Of a stretch of DNA of 64,000 nucleotides, positions 28,708 through 36,897 are shown one piece after another (the first letter of the stretch is position 1; every line of letters starts with the position of its first letter). The stretch spans positions 887,780 through 951,779 of the forward strand of contig NZ_CANMPJ010000002.1 in assembly GCF_947499705.1 (NCBI RefSeq). The letters run 5' to 3'. The notes beneath the pieces were generated by a model. It ran no database searches, was not told the DNA's origin, and saw nothing but the letters and a program-made list of their open reading frames with translations. A program made the translations under genes and the position numbers. This DNA is from an uncultured Erythrobacter sp. (lineage in GTDB: Bacteria > Pseudomonadota > Alphaproteobacteria > Sphingomonadales > Sphingomonadaceae).

Positions 28708-29373
28708 ATGGTTTCACGAGATACCAATTTGTCATCGTCCCGACGCAAAAAAGGCGGCGATGATCGCGGGCGCAAGGCTCGCAAAAGGCGTCCGTTGGAC
28801 GAGACCGCATTGCGTGATCTCGCCCTGTCTTATGCTGCGCGGTACGCAACGACCGGCGCCAAGCTGGAAGGCTATCTGGCGCGAAAGATCCGCGAACGCG
28901 GCGTGGCGGAAAACGAAGATGGCCGCGCGGTCGAGCTGGATGTGACGGGGATGGTCACGCGGTTGATCGAGCTCGGCTATGTCGATGACGATGCTTACGC
29001 CAGAGCGCGCAGCCGCGATCTGACAGCGCGCGGATATGGCAAACGCCGTGTCGAACAAGCGCTTTGGGCCGCCGGGGTCGATGAGGAGGTGCGCGGCGCC
29101 CACGCTCCTGGTGAAGCGGATAGCCGCCGCGCAGCGATCTTGCTGGCAAGAAAGCGCGGTTTCGGAGTGTTTGGTAACAGGATCGATCCCGCCGCCGCCG
29201 CCGAGATCCAACGCGCCGCAAAAGAGAAACAGATTGCCGCAATGCTGCGCGCAGGCCATGATTTCGAGCATGCACGGTTCATTCTCGGTGCAAACAGAGT
29301 AAGCGACATTGAAGAATGGCTCGCTGAAGCCGAAGAAGACGAAGCTGAGGACAAACGGGACGGGTCATGGTGA
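28708..29373 (+). CDS. recX: Regulatory protein RecX
   Basis: 221 residues. RecX binds RecA filaments and limits recombinase activity. The triple three-helix layout fits: ALSYAARYATTGAKLEGYLARKI, then ELGYVDDDAYARARSRDLTARGYGKRRVEQAL (the best preserved part), then MLRAGHDFEHARFILGA. The N-terminus is basic. Its end overlaps the DUF192 gene by 7 nt. recA is not adjacent. Confidence 0.87.
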   Translation: MVSRDTNLSSSRRKKGGDDRGRKARKRRPLDETALRDLALSYAARYATTGAKLEGYLARKIRERGVAENEDGRAVELDVTGMVTRLIELGYVDDDAYARARSRDLTARGYGKRRVEQALWAAGVDEEVRGAHAPGEADSRRAAILLARKRGFGVFGNRIDPAAAAEIQRAAKEKQIAAMLRAGHDFEHARFILGANRVSDIEEWLAEAEEDEAEDKRDGSW

Positions 29374-29879
29374 GACTTTTTGCATTGTTGGGCGCGGCGC
29401 TGTTGGCAGCGTGTTCGCCGACAGAAACGGATACGGCGCTCGCGCAGGCTCCCGAAAGTGTTCCGGCTAGCGAGGCTGCGATTGAGCGTCATCCGACGTC
29501 CGGGCTTCAGATCATCGAAGTCGCGGTCGTGCGCGGCGACAAGCGCATTGTGTTCAATACCGAGCTTGCCAACACGCCTGAGGCGCAAGCCCGCGGCCTG
29601 ATGTTCCGCACTGAGTTGCGGGACGATGAAGCGATGCTGTTTCCATCATCTACCCCGCAAGCGCGCAGTTTCTGGATGAAAAACACCCCGGTCGCGCTCG
29701 ATATCGTTTTCATCGGCGTGGACGGGCGGATCAGCAATATCGAAGAGGGCGTGCCCTATTCGCTCGAATCCGTGCCGTCGGCCGGGCAGGCATCGGCTGT
29801 GTTCGAAGTGCGGCGCGGCTTGATGGAAGAGCTGGGTGTCGTTCCGGGTGATCGGGTGGAATACGTTTTGCCTGAATGA
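29367..29879 (+). CDS. DUF192 family lipoprotein
   Basis: 170 residues. A signal with lipobox LAAC (Cys about 16) is followed by a short linker and a DUF192 (PF02643) domain over about residues 45-168: ELANTPEAQARGLMFRTEL, MLFPSSTPQARSFWMKNT, LDIVFIGVDGRISNIEEG and RRGLMEELGVVPGDRVEY. The fold is a small beta-barrel; function unknown. The start lies within the recX stop region. The structured repeat E begins directly after its stop codon. Confidence 0.88.
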   Translation: MVRLFALLGAALLAACSPTETDTALAQAPESVPASEAAIERHPTSGLQIIEVAVVRGDKRIVFNTELANTPEAQARGLMFRTELRDDEAMLFPSSTPQARSFWMKNTPVALDIVFIGVDGRISNIEEGVPYSLESVPSAGQASAVFEVRRGLMEELGVVPGDRVEYVLPE

Positions 29880-29881
29880 TC

Positions 29882-29964
29882 GCGCGCCATCCGGCGCGCA
29901 ATTTCCTCAGCCCTTAGCGGGCCTGCGGGCGGCCGGTCGGCCTTGCGGTTTGCTACGCGAACCG
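29882..29964 (+). repeat. Structured intergenic repeat, copy E (three hairpins)
   Basis: Hairpin 1 is GCGCGCC-ATCC-GGCGCGC, hairpin 2 is GCCC-TTAGC-GGGC leading into CTGCGG, and hairpin 3 is GGTTTGC-TAC-GCGAACC after TTGC. The ATCC loop, TTCCTC, CTGCGG and TTGCG linkers are shared with four other copies in the window. It pairs with copy B in opposite orientation 59 nt further on. Confidence 0.75.
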
Positions 29965-30022
29965 TACTCCGCCACCAAGCCATCGACCCCAGATGAGATC
30001 AGAGCTGTCACTTGGAATGGTC

Positions 30023-30119
30023 CGAGGCCTTCAGGCCTCGCAAGGGCGACTGCCCGCCCGCAGCGACGCGACCGTCAGGTCGCATGAGCGAGGAAATCGC
30101 GCGCCCGGATGGGCGTGCG
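30023..30119 (-). repeat. Structured intergenic repeat, copy B (three hairpins)
   Basis: Read on the minus strand: hairpin 1 CGCACGCCC-ATCC-GGGCGCGCG (one mismatch), the linker TTTCCTCGCTCATG, hairpin 2 CGACC-TGAC-GGTCG, the linker CGTCGCTGCGG, then TTGC and hairpin 3 CGAGGCCT-GA-AGGCCTCG. It closely matches copy A and is the inverted partner of copy E. It lies in the leader of the NDUFA12 gene. Confidence 0.8.
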
Positions 30120-30173
30120 GAAAACAAAGACTCTATCTTCACGCACCCATCCAATTCGGCTAACGGCGTCCGT

Positions 30174-30593
30174 ATGGGAATCTTCGGAAAAATCTTCACT
30201 TGGTGGGATGGCGCGACGCTTGGCACGCATTGGTGGGCCGCGCGCGCCGGCGGTGAGCATGTCGGCACCGATGCCGAGGGCAACAAATATTATCGTCGCA
30301 AAGCAAAAGACGGCGTGAACACCGGTTCCAACATCCAGAATGAAAAGCGCTGGGTGATCTATGCCGGTGCCAACGATTCGAGCCGCGTGCCTGCCGAATG
30401 GCATGGCTGGCTGCACGGTTCGGGTGATGATGTTCCTGAAAGCCATTTGCCGCCGCCGAAGATCTGGGAAGCGGACTACACGCCGAATGCGACCGGCACG
30501 GCGGCTGCGTACCGCCCGCAAGGCGCAATCGAGCGCGGCGGCCAACGTGCGCGCGCCGATGGCGATTACGAGGCATGGTCCCCCGAGGGCTGA
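30174..30593 (+). CDS. NADH:ubiquinone oxidoreductase subunit NDUFA12 family protein
   Basis: 139 residues from the ATG at 30174; the frame is open upstream but runs through the repeat B. The N-terminal MGIFGKIFTWWDGATLGTHWW, EHVGTDAEGNKYYRR and RWVIYAGANDSSRVPAEWHGWLH are typical of the alphaproteobacterial homologue of mitochondrial complex I accessory subunit NDUFA12 (B17.2). It is thought to aid assembly or stability of complex I at the membrane. It is followed 8 nt later by the DUF2155 gene, a common alphaproteobacterial arrangement. Confidence 0.9.
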   Translation: MGIFGKIFTWWDGATLGTHWWAARAGGEHVGTDAEGNKYYRRKAKDGVNTGSNIQNEKRWVIYAGANDSSRVPAEWHGWLHGSGDDVPESHLPPPKIWEADYTPNATGTAAAYRPQGAIERGGQRARADGDYEAWSPEG

Positions 30594-30601
30594 GCGCGAA
30601 T

Positions 30602-31105
30602 ATGCTGCGCTTGATCTTGCCTGCCGCTGCGCTGCTAACTCTGGTAGCTTGCGAAAGCGAACCGGACGAAGCCCAAACGGTTGAAGTTCCGCTGACCGAG
30701 GCCGCTGCCAATGAGGCTGAAGAAACGGATGCGCCCGAAGAGGCTGCCGCAGACGAAGGCGTAGTTGGCGAAGCCACGCCCATGGCAGAGCGCGTCGCAA
30801 CGATCGGCCTGCTCAACAAGCGCAACAATCTCAGCGAAGACCTCGAAATGAGCCCAGGTGAAACCCGCGAAGTCGGCCCGGTCATCGTGCGCCTGTCAGC
30901 TTGCGAGCGGACTGCGCCGTGGGAAATGCCGCAGGAAACCGGTGCCTTCGTGCAGGTCGATGTCCGCGAGCGCGGCAACAACAACCACACCCGCGTCTTT
31001 TCCGGCTGGCTGTTCAAGGAATCGCCCAGCCTCAACGTGGTGGAGCACCCCGTCTACGACGTTTGGGTCAAAGACTGCGCGATGAGCTTCCCTGGCGACG
31101 AGTGA
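30602..31105 (+). CDS. DUF2155 domain lipoprotein
   Basis: 167 residues from the ATG at 30602. It has a signal with lipobox LVAC (Cys about 17), a long acidic Glu/Ala linker (about 18-60), and a DUF2155 domain (about 80-165) with MSPGETREVGPVIVRLSACERT and HTRVFSGWLFKESPSLNVVEHPVYDVWVKDC. The role is unknown; it usually sits beside NDUFA12 and aat in alphaproteobacteria, as here. Its last 52 bp overlap the 3' end of aat, which is on the opposite strand. Confidence 0.88.
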   Translation: MLRLILPAAALLTLVACESEPDEAQTVEVPLTEAAANEAEETDAPEEAAADEGVVGEATPMAERVATIGLLNKRNNLSEDLEMSPGETREVGPVIVRLSACERTAPWEMPQETGAFVQVDVRERGNNNHTRVFSGWLFKESPSLNVVEHPVYDVWVKDCAMSFPGDE

Positions 31106-31776
31106 GGTTCGCCTTCGTTATCGGAGAAGTGAGCGAAGGCGTCTCGCAAAGTTGAGCGCGGCATTCCGCGTGCCTGCCGCACCAGTTTGAGATAATCCTT
31201 TTGCGGCATCTCAACCGCTCCCATCGACGCCAGATGATCGGTCATGAACTGGCAGTCGAGCAGCTTGAAATCAGCCTGCCGCATCATCGCCACCAGCCAG
31301 GCAAGCGCGACCTTGCTGGCGTTGTCGGCCTGGCTGAACATGCTTTCGCCGCAGAACACCTGATCGAAGGACACGCCGTAAAGCCCCCCCACCAGGCTGG
31401 GCGTCGCATCAGTGCCGTCCTCTGGCGCCAACCAGCATTCCACCGAATGCGCATGCCCGCTCTGGTGCAACTGCAGATAGCTCGCCACGATCCGTTCGCT
31501 GATCCAGCTTTCTTCATGCCCCGGTCGCGGCTCAGAGCATGCGCGGATGACCCGTTCGAACGCCTGATCGATGGTGACGATGAACCGATCCTGCCTGATC
31601 GCTTTGCGCAGGCTCTTCGAGATATGCAGCCCTTCGAGCGGAATGATCGCACGGTCGCGCGGCTCGACCCAGAAGACCTCGGTATCCTCGCGCGCATCGG
31701 CCATCGGGAATATCCCGCTGCGATAAGCGAGCAGCAATGTCTCAACCGGAATAGGGGCGCGGATCGGCGAATGCAT
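31054..31776 (-). CDS. aat: Leucyl/phenylalanyl-tRNA--protein transferase
   Basis: 240 residues from the second ATG at 31776; the ATG at 31821 would add 15. Aat adds Leu or Phe to N-terminal Arg/Lys of proteins, marking them for ClpAP through the N-end rule. Seen are LLLAYRSGIFPMAD, FWVEPRDRAIIPL, ESWISERIVASYLQLHQSGHAHSVECW, GGLYGVSFDQVFCGESMFS and DCQFMTDHLASMGA, the full set of family blocks. The 3' end overlaps the DUF2155 gene convergently. tRNA-Trp starts about 110 bp upstream on the other strand. Confidence 0.93.
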   Translation of the reverse strand: MHSPIRAPIPVETLLLAYRSGIFPMADAREDTEVFWVEPRDRAIIPLEGLHISKSLRKAIRQDRFIVTIDQAFERVIRACSEPRPGHEESWISERIVASYLQLHQSGHAHSVECWLAPEDGTDATPSLVGGLYGVSFDQVFCGESMFSQADNASKVALAWLVAMMRQADFKLLDCQFMTDHLASMGAVEMPQKDYLKLVRQARGMPRSTLRDAFAHFSDNEGEPHSSPGKLIAQSLTQTS

Positions 31777-31885
31777 GGCCTTCTCAATAGCAGCGCCAGA
31801 TAGCCGCGCCAGCCACGACATAAACCGGATGCGATATCCTGTGTTGCCTATCAGCCAACGCTCGGATAAAGGGCGCGGCTCCTGC

Positions 31886-31961
31886 AGGGGCGTAGCTCAG
31901 TTGGTAGAGCGTCGGTCTCCAAAACCGAAGGTCCAGAGTTCGAGTCTCTGTGCCCCTGCCA
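31886..31961 (+). tRNA. tRNA-Trp (anticodon CCA)
   Basis: Cloverleaf: acceptor AGGGGCG with TGCCCCT, D arm GCTC..GAGC, anticodon loop CTCCAAA with CCA, T arm CAGAG/CTCTG with loop TTCGAGT, discriminator G and an encoded CCA. In many bacteria tRNA-Trp lies directly before secE-nusG; here about 3.1 kb of other genes separates them. Confidence 0.97.
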
Positions 31962-31988
31962 TTTCTCTCAAAACCCGGTTACGAATGC

Positions 31989-32474
31989 CTAGCGTGTCGC
32001 CGTGACGGTTCCGGTGGCAGCGTTGATCGTCAGCACCAATGCGCGTCCGGGTTTGCTGGTGCCAGTTTCGGCATCATAGTTCATCGCGGGAATGCGCAGC
32101 GTCACTCCCGTTGAAGGGGCGTAGGACGATTTTGCGTTGTCCAGATTAAGGCCATTGAAGCCGGTCGCGGCATAGCAATTGCGGTCGCCTAGCTCGCTTT
32201 GCGGGTCGATCAGCAGCACGACGATCCCGGCGGAGGCTGCTGCGGGCTCGATCTGATCGACCTGAAGCACAAGCGCGGCGCCTTCGTAAAAGCTGCGAAC
32301 GCCGCTGCCCTGTGCGTTTATCGCGAGATCGCGCAAGCCGACATTCGCCGCTTTGCACGATTTGAGGCTCCCTTCATTGTCACTGAATGTTTGCGCCCTC
32401 GGCGCCGCCGATCCAAGCGCGAGTGCGAGTGACGCGGACGCAATTGCCGCAAATCTGATCATTGGAATTCGCAT
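31989..32474 (-). CDS. Hypothetical exported protein
   Basis: 161 residues. A clear Sec signal (MRIPMIRFAAIASASLALALG, cleavage near APRAQ) is followed by a small soluble domain with two cysteines (in LKSCKAAN and DRNCYAATG) that could pair. No family was recognised. The mature part reads as a beta-rich periplasmic domain (VVLLIDPQSE, GVTLRIPAMNY, ALVLTINAATGTVTATR). It converges on tRNA-Trp and probably has its own promoter. Confidence 0.7.
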   Translation of the reverse strand: MRIPMIRFAAIASASLALALGSAAPRAQTFSDNEGSLKSCKAANVGLRDLAINAQGSGVRSFYEGAALVLQVDQIEPAAASAGIVVLLIDPQSELGDRNCYAATGFNGLNLDNAKSSYAPSTGVTLRIPAMNYDAETGTSKPGRALVLTINAATGTVTATR

Positions 32475-32784
32475 GGTTCCATTCCCCCTTTAGTGCTTCA
32501 ACCAGCGCGACCTTGCTCTCCTGGGTAGTTCAGGAAATGCGCATCCAAACTGAATGTTCAGGTTGGTCGGCGTTAAGCTTTCTGCCGAGTTCGATTGTGT
32601 CACCGAATAAGGCTTGGCGATAGCGCGGATCACGGGTGGATGTGGCAAATTCCCTTGTGATCGGATTGTCCATCCGCACAAAAACCTAATCGCTGGGTCG
32701 CACATTCTCGATTAACTCAGGTGCATCAGCGCAAGGCCTGAAGCGTAGCGCCAATCGCGCGGCGTATTGCCGGAGATCCCAAGA
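32475..32784. other. Intergenic region, no gene recognised
   Basis: About 310 bases between the exported hypothetical protein and the first 49-residue protein. Short open frames on the minus strand here have no family resemblance and no good ribosome site. It must hold the promoter of the minus-strand gene and probably that of the small-protein pair, but no confident -35/-10 pair was found. Confidence 0.5.
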
Positions 32785-32934
32785 ATGAGCGGACAGTTTC
32801 GTCGATCCAATGCCGAAATTATCGGCGTATCCCAGACGCCTTACAAGGATGGTATTTTGCGGCGGCACAAGCATGGCCCGATCCGCCCGATGGAGGAGCC
32901 GAGCCTGATGCAACGACTGTTCCGGCGTACATAG
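32785..32934 (+). CDS. Small 49-residue protein, paralogue of the one at 33065
   Basis: ATG at 32785 with GGAG 9 nt upstream and TAG at 32932. The protein aligns with the next small gene over 49 positions without gaps, sharing Arg7, Pro19, Asp22, Leu25-Arg26, Gly31-Pro32, Arg34, Met36, Glu38-Pro39-Ser40, Leu45 and Arg48. Its C-terminal part reads GPIRPMEEPSLMQRLFRR. It is basic, has no membrane helix and no Cys. The pairing with a second copy argues for real coding. Function unknown. Confidence 0.7.
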   Translation: MSGQFRRSNAEIIGVSQTPYKDGILRRHKHGPIRPMEEPSLMQRLFRRT

Positions 32935-33064
32935 CAAAGGGTATTGTTCAGGTTGCGAGCTCCTTAACTGAACGCAGCCTAACGATTGCGGTCAGCTTTG
33001 CGCCAGACCGACCGTGTCACATCATCGTTCAGTCGAGCAATCGACGCAAAGCAGGAGGATGATC

Positions 33065-33214
33065 ATGACCCAGTACAGTTTCCGCACTTCGGGACCCGAT
33101 GCCTGGAGCAGCCCACGCCCGTTTCGCGATCCCTATCTGCGTGCGATTGCCTATGGCCCGGTGCGTTCGATGAACGAGCCGAGTTGGCTTGAGAAACTTC
33201 TCGGGCGGTTCTGA
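33065..33214 (+). CDS. Small 49-residue protein, paralogue of the one at 32785
   Basis: The ATG at 33065 has a strong AGGAGG ribosome site 6 nt upstream. The 49 residues end in YGPVRSMNEPSWLEKLLGRF, matching the GP[IV]R.M.EPS....L..R pattern of the upstream copy, preceded by PFRDPYLR (PYKDGILR in the other). A longer frame from 33014 is less likely. A perfect 9-bp inverted repeat follows 13 nt after the stop. No family recognised. Confidence 0.78.
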   Translation: MTQYSFRTSGPDAWSSPRPFRDPYLRAIAYGPVRSMNEPSWLEKLLGRF

Positions 33215-33227
33215 GTTCTTGGGGGCA

Positions 33228-33259
33228 GGGGCGCTCTTTATTGGTCTTTTGAGCGCCCC
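33228..33259. terminator. Inverted repeat between convergent genes, possible terminator
   Basis: GGGGCGCTC and GAGCGCCCC form a perfect 9-bp stem around a 14-nt T-rich loop. It sits between the end of the second small-protein gene and the end of the AGCS symporter gene. There is no good T tract after it on the plus strand, so termination is likely but not certain. Confidence 0.5.
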
Positions 33260-33266
33260 ATTCCCA

Positions 33267-34805
33267 TCAATATTCGACCGGCTCTTCAGGCGTTTCCGCG
33301 CCGTAGGTCTTGCCAGCGGTCTTGTCGCCCTGGGCCAGCTTGAACACCACTCCCGACAGCAGCAGCAACGCGATAAGGTTGGGCAGCGCCATCGCCGCGT
33401 TGGAGATGTCGCCTAGACGCCAAACCAGTGTCAGGTCCTGCGTCGACCCGACATAGATCACCACGCACCATAGGACGCGCCAGATGAAGTGCAGGATCTT
33501 CTCACCACCGCGGGTCGAACCCGGGATGCGGTCGTAGATGAAGGTGATCGCACGTTCGCCGTAATAGCTCCATGTCAGCAATGTGGTGAACACGAACAGG
33601 ATCAGCGCAGTCGAGGCGATCAGCGTACCGAGCGGGATCGAAGCGATCTCGAACGGGAAGGCTGCAGCAAAGGCGCCGCTGGTCATCGCGAACCCTTGAA
33701 GATCAGAATTCCACGCATGGGCGACCGCTTCACCATTGCCGGTGAAATCGCCTTGTACGGTCAGGATCACCAGCGCCGTCATGGTGCAGATAATGATCGT
33801 GTCGATGAAACAGCCGAGCATCGCCATGCGGCCCTGCTGCTGCGGATCGTTGGTCTGCGCGACCGCGTGAGCGATCGGTGTCGAACCCTGACCGCTCTCG
33901 TTGGAGAACAGACCGCGCGCCACACCGGCACGGATTGCAAGGGCAATCGCTGCGCCGACAAATCCACCGGTTGCTGCTTGCGGGTTGAACGCGCCATGGA
34001 AAATCAGGCCGAATGTGGCCGGAATATCCTGAATGTTCAGCGCCAGCGCGATGACCGCCATGACGATGTACGCGGCGGCCATGAACGGAATGACTTTCTC
34101 GGCCACGCTACCGATCGACTTGATCCCGCCGATGATCACTACGAACACCGCAACCGCTACGATTGCCCCGCCGAGCCATTCCTCGATACCGAACAGTTCG
34201 TTGAGCCCGTCCGCCACCGCGTTGGCCTGGATCGAATTGCCCGTGACCATCGCTGAGAACAAGGTGCCGATGCAGAACAGGATCGCGAGCCACGTCCATT
34301 TCGGGCCAAGACCCATCATGATGTAGCTCATCGGACCGCCACGATAGACGCCGTCGGAAGTCTTTTCGCGGTATCGGATAGCCAGCGAACCCTCGGCAAA
34401 GGCCAATGCCATGCCGATCAAGGCGGTGATCCACATCCAGAAAATCGCGCCCGGTCCGCCCAGCGCGATCGCTGTTGCGACACCGGCCAGATTACCCGTG
34501 CCGACTTGACCGGAAAGCGCGGTTGAGAGCGCTGCAAAGGGTGAAATCTCGCCGTCGCCTTCGCCCTTGCGGCCGGCGAACAGGCCTTTGAAAGCGCTGC
34601 CAAGCTGACGGATCGGGTAAAATTTCAGCCCGAACATGATGTACAGGCCAGCGCCTAGCAGGATGATGACCATCGGGGGAATCGGCTGTCCGCCGACCGA
34701 GAGCCACGACACCAATTCGCCGTTCCAGGTTCCGCCCCAGATGAAATCCGAGATGTTGGTTACGCGATCGATCAGGCTGACCGCGCCCGCTTCATTGGCT
34801 GCCAT
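33267..34805 (-). CDS. Alanine/glycine:cation symporter (AGCS family)
   Basis: 512 residues from the ATG at 34805; a TTG at 34850 is the alternative. About ten to eleven membrane helices. Family blocks are LSTALSGQVGTGNLAGVATAIALGGPGAIFWMW, YRGGPMSYIMMGLG and RGLFSNESGQGSTPIAHA. AGCS carriers import alanine or glycine with Na+ or H+. It lies between tRNA-Trp and secE, on the strand opposite to secE-nusG. Confidence 0.93.
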   Translation of the reverse strand: MAANEAGAVSLIDRVTNISDFIWGGTWNGELVSWLSVGGQPIPPMVIILLGAGLYIMFGLKFYPIRQLGSAFKGLFAGRKGEGDGEISPFAALSTALSGQVGTGNLAGVATAIALGGPGAIFWMWITALIGMALAFAEGSLAIRYREKTSDGVYRGGPMSYIMMGLGPKWTWLAILFCIGTLFSAMVTGNSIQANAVADGLNELFGIEEWLGGAIVAVAVFVVIIGGIKSIGSVAEKVIPFMAAAYIVMAVIALALNIQDIPATFGLIFHGAFNPQAATGGFVGAAIALAIRAGVARGLFSNESGQGSTPIAHAVAQTNDPQQQGRMAMLGCFIDTIIICTMTALVILTVQGDFTGNGEAVAHAWNSDLQGFAMTSGAFAAAFPFEIASIPLGTLIASTALILFVFTTLLTWSYYGERAITFIYDRIPGSTRGGEKILHFIWRVLWCVVIYVGSTQDLTLVWRLGDISNAAMALPNLIALLLLSGVVFKLAQGDKTAGKTYGAETPEEPVEY

Positions 34806-35100
34806 GTGTGAGAAATCCCCTGAATGCTGCCTGTTACCGTCTAGGCTCAAATCAAGGGCTGCACGCTAATGGCGCAGCGTTGCAAAGGCTAGCCCCTTTG
34901 GGGAAAGCGCCTCGCATGTGATGCATCCCGGCAACCCAAGCGGCCAAGAAACACCGCCAACCACGCTTGCATTCGCGCGGGACCGAGCGTATTGGCACAC
35001 GCGTCTTCCGACATCGGTAGCAATCTTAGCCCCTCCCGGACCTTGTCCGGGGCGGCGCAGAGCCCTACCTGAAAGCGAAGGCAATTACGCATTGAAGGAA
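34806..35100. other. Divergent intergenic region between AGCS symporter and secE
   Basis: About 295 bases. It includes a perfect 7-bp hairpin CCCGGAC-CTT-GTCCGGG at 35035-35051 in the secE leader and a short CCCC-TTT-GGGG hairpin near 34890. A long open frame in the secE frame crosses the region but has no conserved content. Promoters for both flanking genes are expected here; none could be fixed. Confidence 0.4.
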
Positions 35101-35322
35101 ATGGCTGCTCTCATGGCCGAAGAAAAGAAGCGCAAGACATCTTTGCCCGAGTTCGTGAACCAGGTTCGCGCGGAGACCAGCAAGGTCGTTTGGCCCACAC
35201 GTGAAGAGACGATCCGCACCGCGATTTTCGTTTTCATCATGATGGTTGTGATGTCGCTGTTCTTTCTCGGGATCGACAGCGCATTCAATGCGATCGTCAA
35301 TTTCCTGCTGTCGCTGATCTGA
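35101..35322 (+). CDS. secE: Preprotein translocase subunit SecE
   Basis: 73 residues from the ATG at 35101 (69 if the ATG at 35113 is used, which fits homologues beginning MAEEKK). One membrane helix (AIFVFIMMVVMSLFFLGIDSAF) is preceded by the SecE signature VNQVRAETSKVVWPTREETI. SecE is an essential part of the SecYEG channel in the inner membrane. It is followed 40 nt later by nusG, the usual arrangement. Confidence 0.95.
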   Translation: MAALMAEEKKRKTSLPEFVNQVRAETSKVVWPTREETIRTAIFVFIMMVVMSLFFLGIDSAFNAIVNFLLSLI

Positions 35323-35362
35323 TCCGCAGCATTTCACCCAATTGATTCTTCAGGGATAATCC

Positions 35363-35899
35363 ATGGCTCGCTGGTACATCATCCACGCCTATTCGGGCTT
35401 CGAAAACAAGGTCAAGGAAGCCATCCTCTCAGAGGCTGAGCGTCTGGGCCTGTCCGAAGGCGTCGAAGAAGTCGAAGTTCCGACCGAGACCGTGACCGAG
35501 GTCAAACGCGGCAAAAAGGTTCAGGTCGAACGTAAGTTCATGCCCGGCTATGTTCTCGCCAAGCTCAACATGACCGACGACGTGTATCACCTTGTGAAGA
35601 ACACCCCGAAGGTCACCGGCTTTCTCGGCTCAGGCAACAAGCCGCAGCCGATCAGCGAAAAAGAAGCGGCGCGCTATTTCGGCGGAGTCGAAGAAGCCAA
35701 GGCAGCACCGAAGCAGCAGGTCAGCGTCGATTACGAAATCGGCGATCAGGTCAAAGTGCTCGACGGTCCATTCGCAAGCTTCAACGGCGTGGTCGAGGAA
35801 CTCGATTTCGACAAGGCAAAGGTCAAGGTCAGCGTTTCGATCTTTGGCCGCGCAACACCGGTCGAGCTCGAATTCGAACAGGTCGAGCTGGTCAAGTAA
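35363..35899 (+). CDS. nusG: Transcription termination/antitermination protein NusG
   Basis: 178 residues, the normal length. The N-terminal NGN domain ([20 protein letters not shown] ... [13 protein letters not shown]) binds RNA polymerase, and the C-terminal KOW domain (about 122-178: [22 protein letters not shown]) contacts Rho or ribosomal protein S10. It is co-transcribed with secE; rplK-rplA, which commonly follow at once, are 2.7 kb away here. Confidence 0.97.
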   Translation: MARWYIIHAYSGFENKVKEAILSEAERLGLSEGVEEVEVPTETVTEVKRGKKVQVERKFMPGYVLAKLNMTDDVYHLVKNTPKVTGFLGSGNKPQPISEKEAARYFGGVEEAKAAPKQQVSVDYEIGDQVKVLDGPFASFNGVVEELDFDKAKVKVSVSIFGRATPVELEFEQVELVK

Positions 35900-35923
35900 G
35901 CCTGCCGGGCTGGCGGCGCGTCA

Positions 35924-36118
35924 ATGAAGACACGCCTCGGAACTTGCCGAAAAAAGAAGCGTTTTGCGACCCGTGAAGATGCGGAGCTTTCCGCTCAAGC
36001 GGCACCGTTCAAATTGCGCGCTTATCGCTGCGAGTTGTGCAGGCAGTTCCACCTGACGAGCCGAACCAAGGGGATGAAAACCCCGCGCCACGAGCTCACC
36101 CAAAGCGACTCCGAATGA
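35924..36118 (+). CDS. Small putative zinc-binding protein
   Basis: 64 residues. Cys8, Cys36, Cys39 and His43 (TCRKKKRF and [14 protein letters not shown]) form a C-C-x2-C-x3-H set that could bind zinc. Similar small proteins with a Y.C..C..WHL-like motif occur in bacteria and phages without known function. It is very basic and may bind nucleic acid. It follows nusG by 24 nt on the same strand, so it may share its transcript, although no strong ribosome site precedes the ATG. Confidence 0.6.
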   Translation: MKTRLGTCRKKKRFATREDAELSAQAAPFKLRAYRCELCRQFHLTSRTKGMKTPRHELTQSDSE

Positions 36119-36140
36119 TGGGTCGCCGCTTGGGCTAGCC

Positions 36141-36803
36141 TCACTTCGCTTTCTTGCGCGTCCGTTTGGCGGGCGCTGGAGCAGGCGCTTTCATCGCTTC
36201 CAGTTCTGCATCGATCGCGCTGCCTTGTTGCAGCGCTGCGATTTCCGCTTCGATGCTTTCCGGGGCGAGGTCTTCTGTGTCGGTGCCTGCAAAACCGGCG
36301 CGGCGATCAAGCGCATCGATGCGGTCCATCTTGCGAGCCGTGCGGCTATCGCCCGCTTTGCCGGACTTCTCCTCCGGCTTCGGCAAGTCCGCTATCCGCG
36401 CGCCGACATGCGTGCGCTTTTCCTCAAGTTCGGCAATGGCCGATTCCATTTCTGCGATCTGATCGGCGAGCTCGCCGATCTGGCCTTGCATTGCAGAGAC
36501 CTTTTTGCGCTCGCTTTCGCGGGCCAGCAGTGCTGCACGGGCCAGGTCTTCGCGGCCATGGTCGACGGCGATCTTGGCCTTGGCGGTCCACTCTTCCGCA
36601 GTCACTGAAAGCTGTTGCTCGGCATGCGATTGGCGGTCGTGCTCGCGACGGCTCTTTGCGACATCCCCATGCAGGCCGATCAGCGCTTCTTCGATTTCCG
36701 TTTGCAACAGGCGCAGCATCTTGTGCTGCTCTCCGGCCTTGTTGACCAGAGTATCGACATTGCTGGAAACCAGTTCGCGGACGCGGACGGCGATATGGAT
36801 CAT
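36141..36803 (-). CDS. pspA: PspA/IM30 family protein
   Basis: 220 residues, nearly all coiled-coil. The N-terminus (VRELVSSNVDTLVNKAGEQHKMLRLLQTEIEEAL) has the PspA pattern of an amphipathic first helix followed by the conserved long hairpin. DLARAALLARESERKKV and LEEKRTHVGARIADL fit the second helix pair. The tail is Lys/Ala/Pro-rich. PspA proteins guard the inner membrane in stress by forming scaffolds. No pspF or pspBC homologue is adjacent. Confidence 0.85.
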   Translation of the reverse strand: MIHIAVRVRELVSSNVDTLVNKAGEQHKMLRLLQTEIEEALIGLHGDVAKSRREHDRQSHAEQQLSVTAEEWTAKAKIAVDHGREDLARAALLARESERKKVSAMQGQIGELADQIAEMESAIAELEEKRTHVGARIADLPKPEEKSGKAGDSRTARKMDRIDALDRRAGFAGTDTEDLAPESIEAEIAALQQGSAIDAELEAMKAPAPAPAKRTRKKAK

Positions 36804-36897
36804 GGATTGCCCCCTGATGGCGTTTTGATGTCCATTAGGCTGATTTGCTTAACAATAAAAGACTCTGCACGGAGACAACGAGGCATCGGTTTCGCCC

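Noticed and set aside
30012..30173. N-terminal extension of the NDUFA12 frame
   Set aside because: It encodes the structured repeat B; NDUFA12 homologues begin at MGIFGKIF.
32686..32937. 83-codon minus-strand open frame
   Set aside because: It overlaps the 49-residue plus-strand gene that has a ribosome site and a paralogue; the minus frame has neither.
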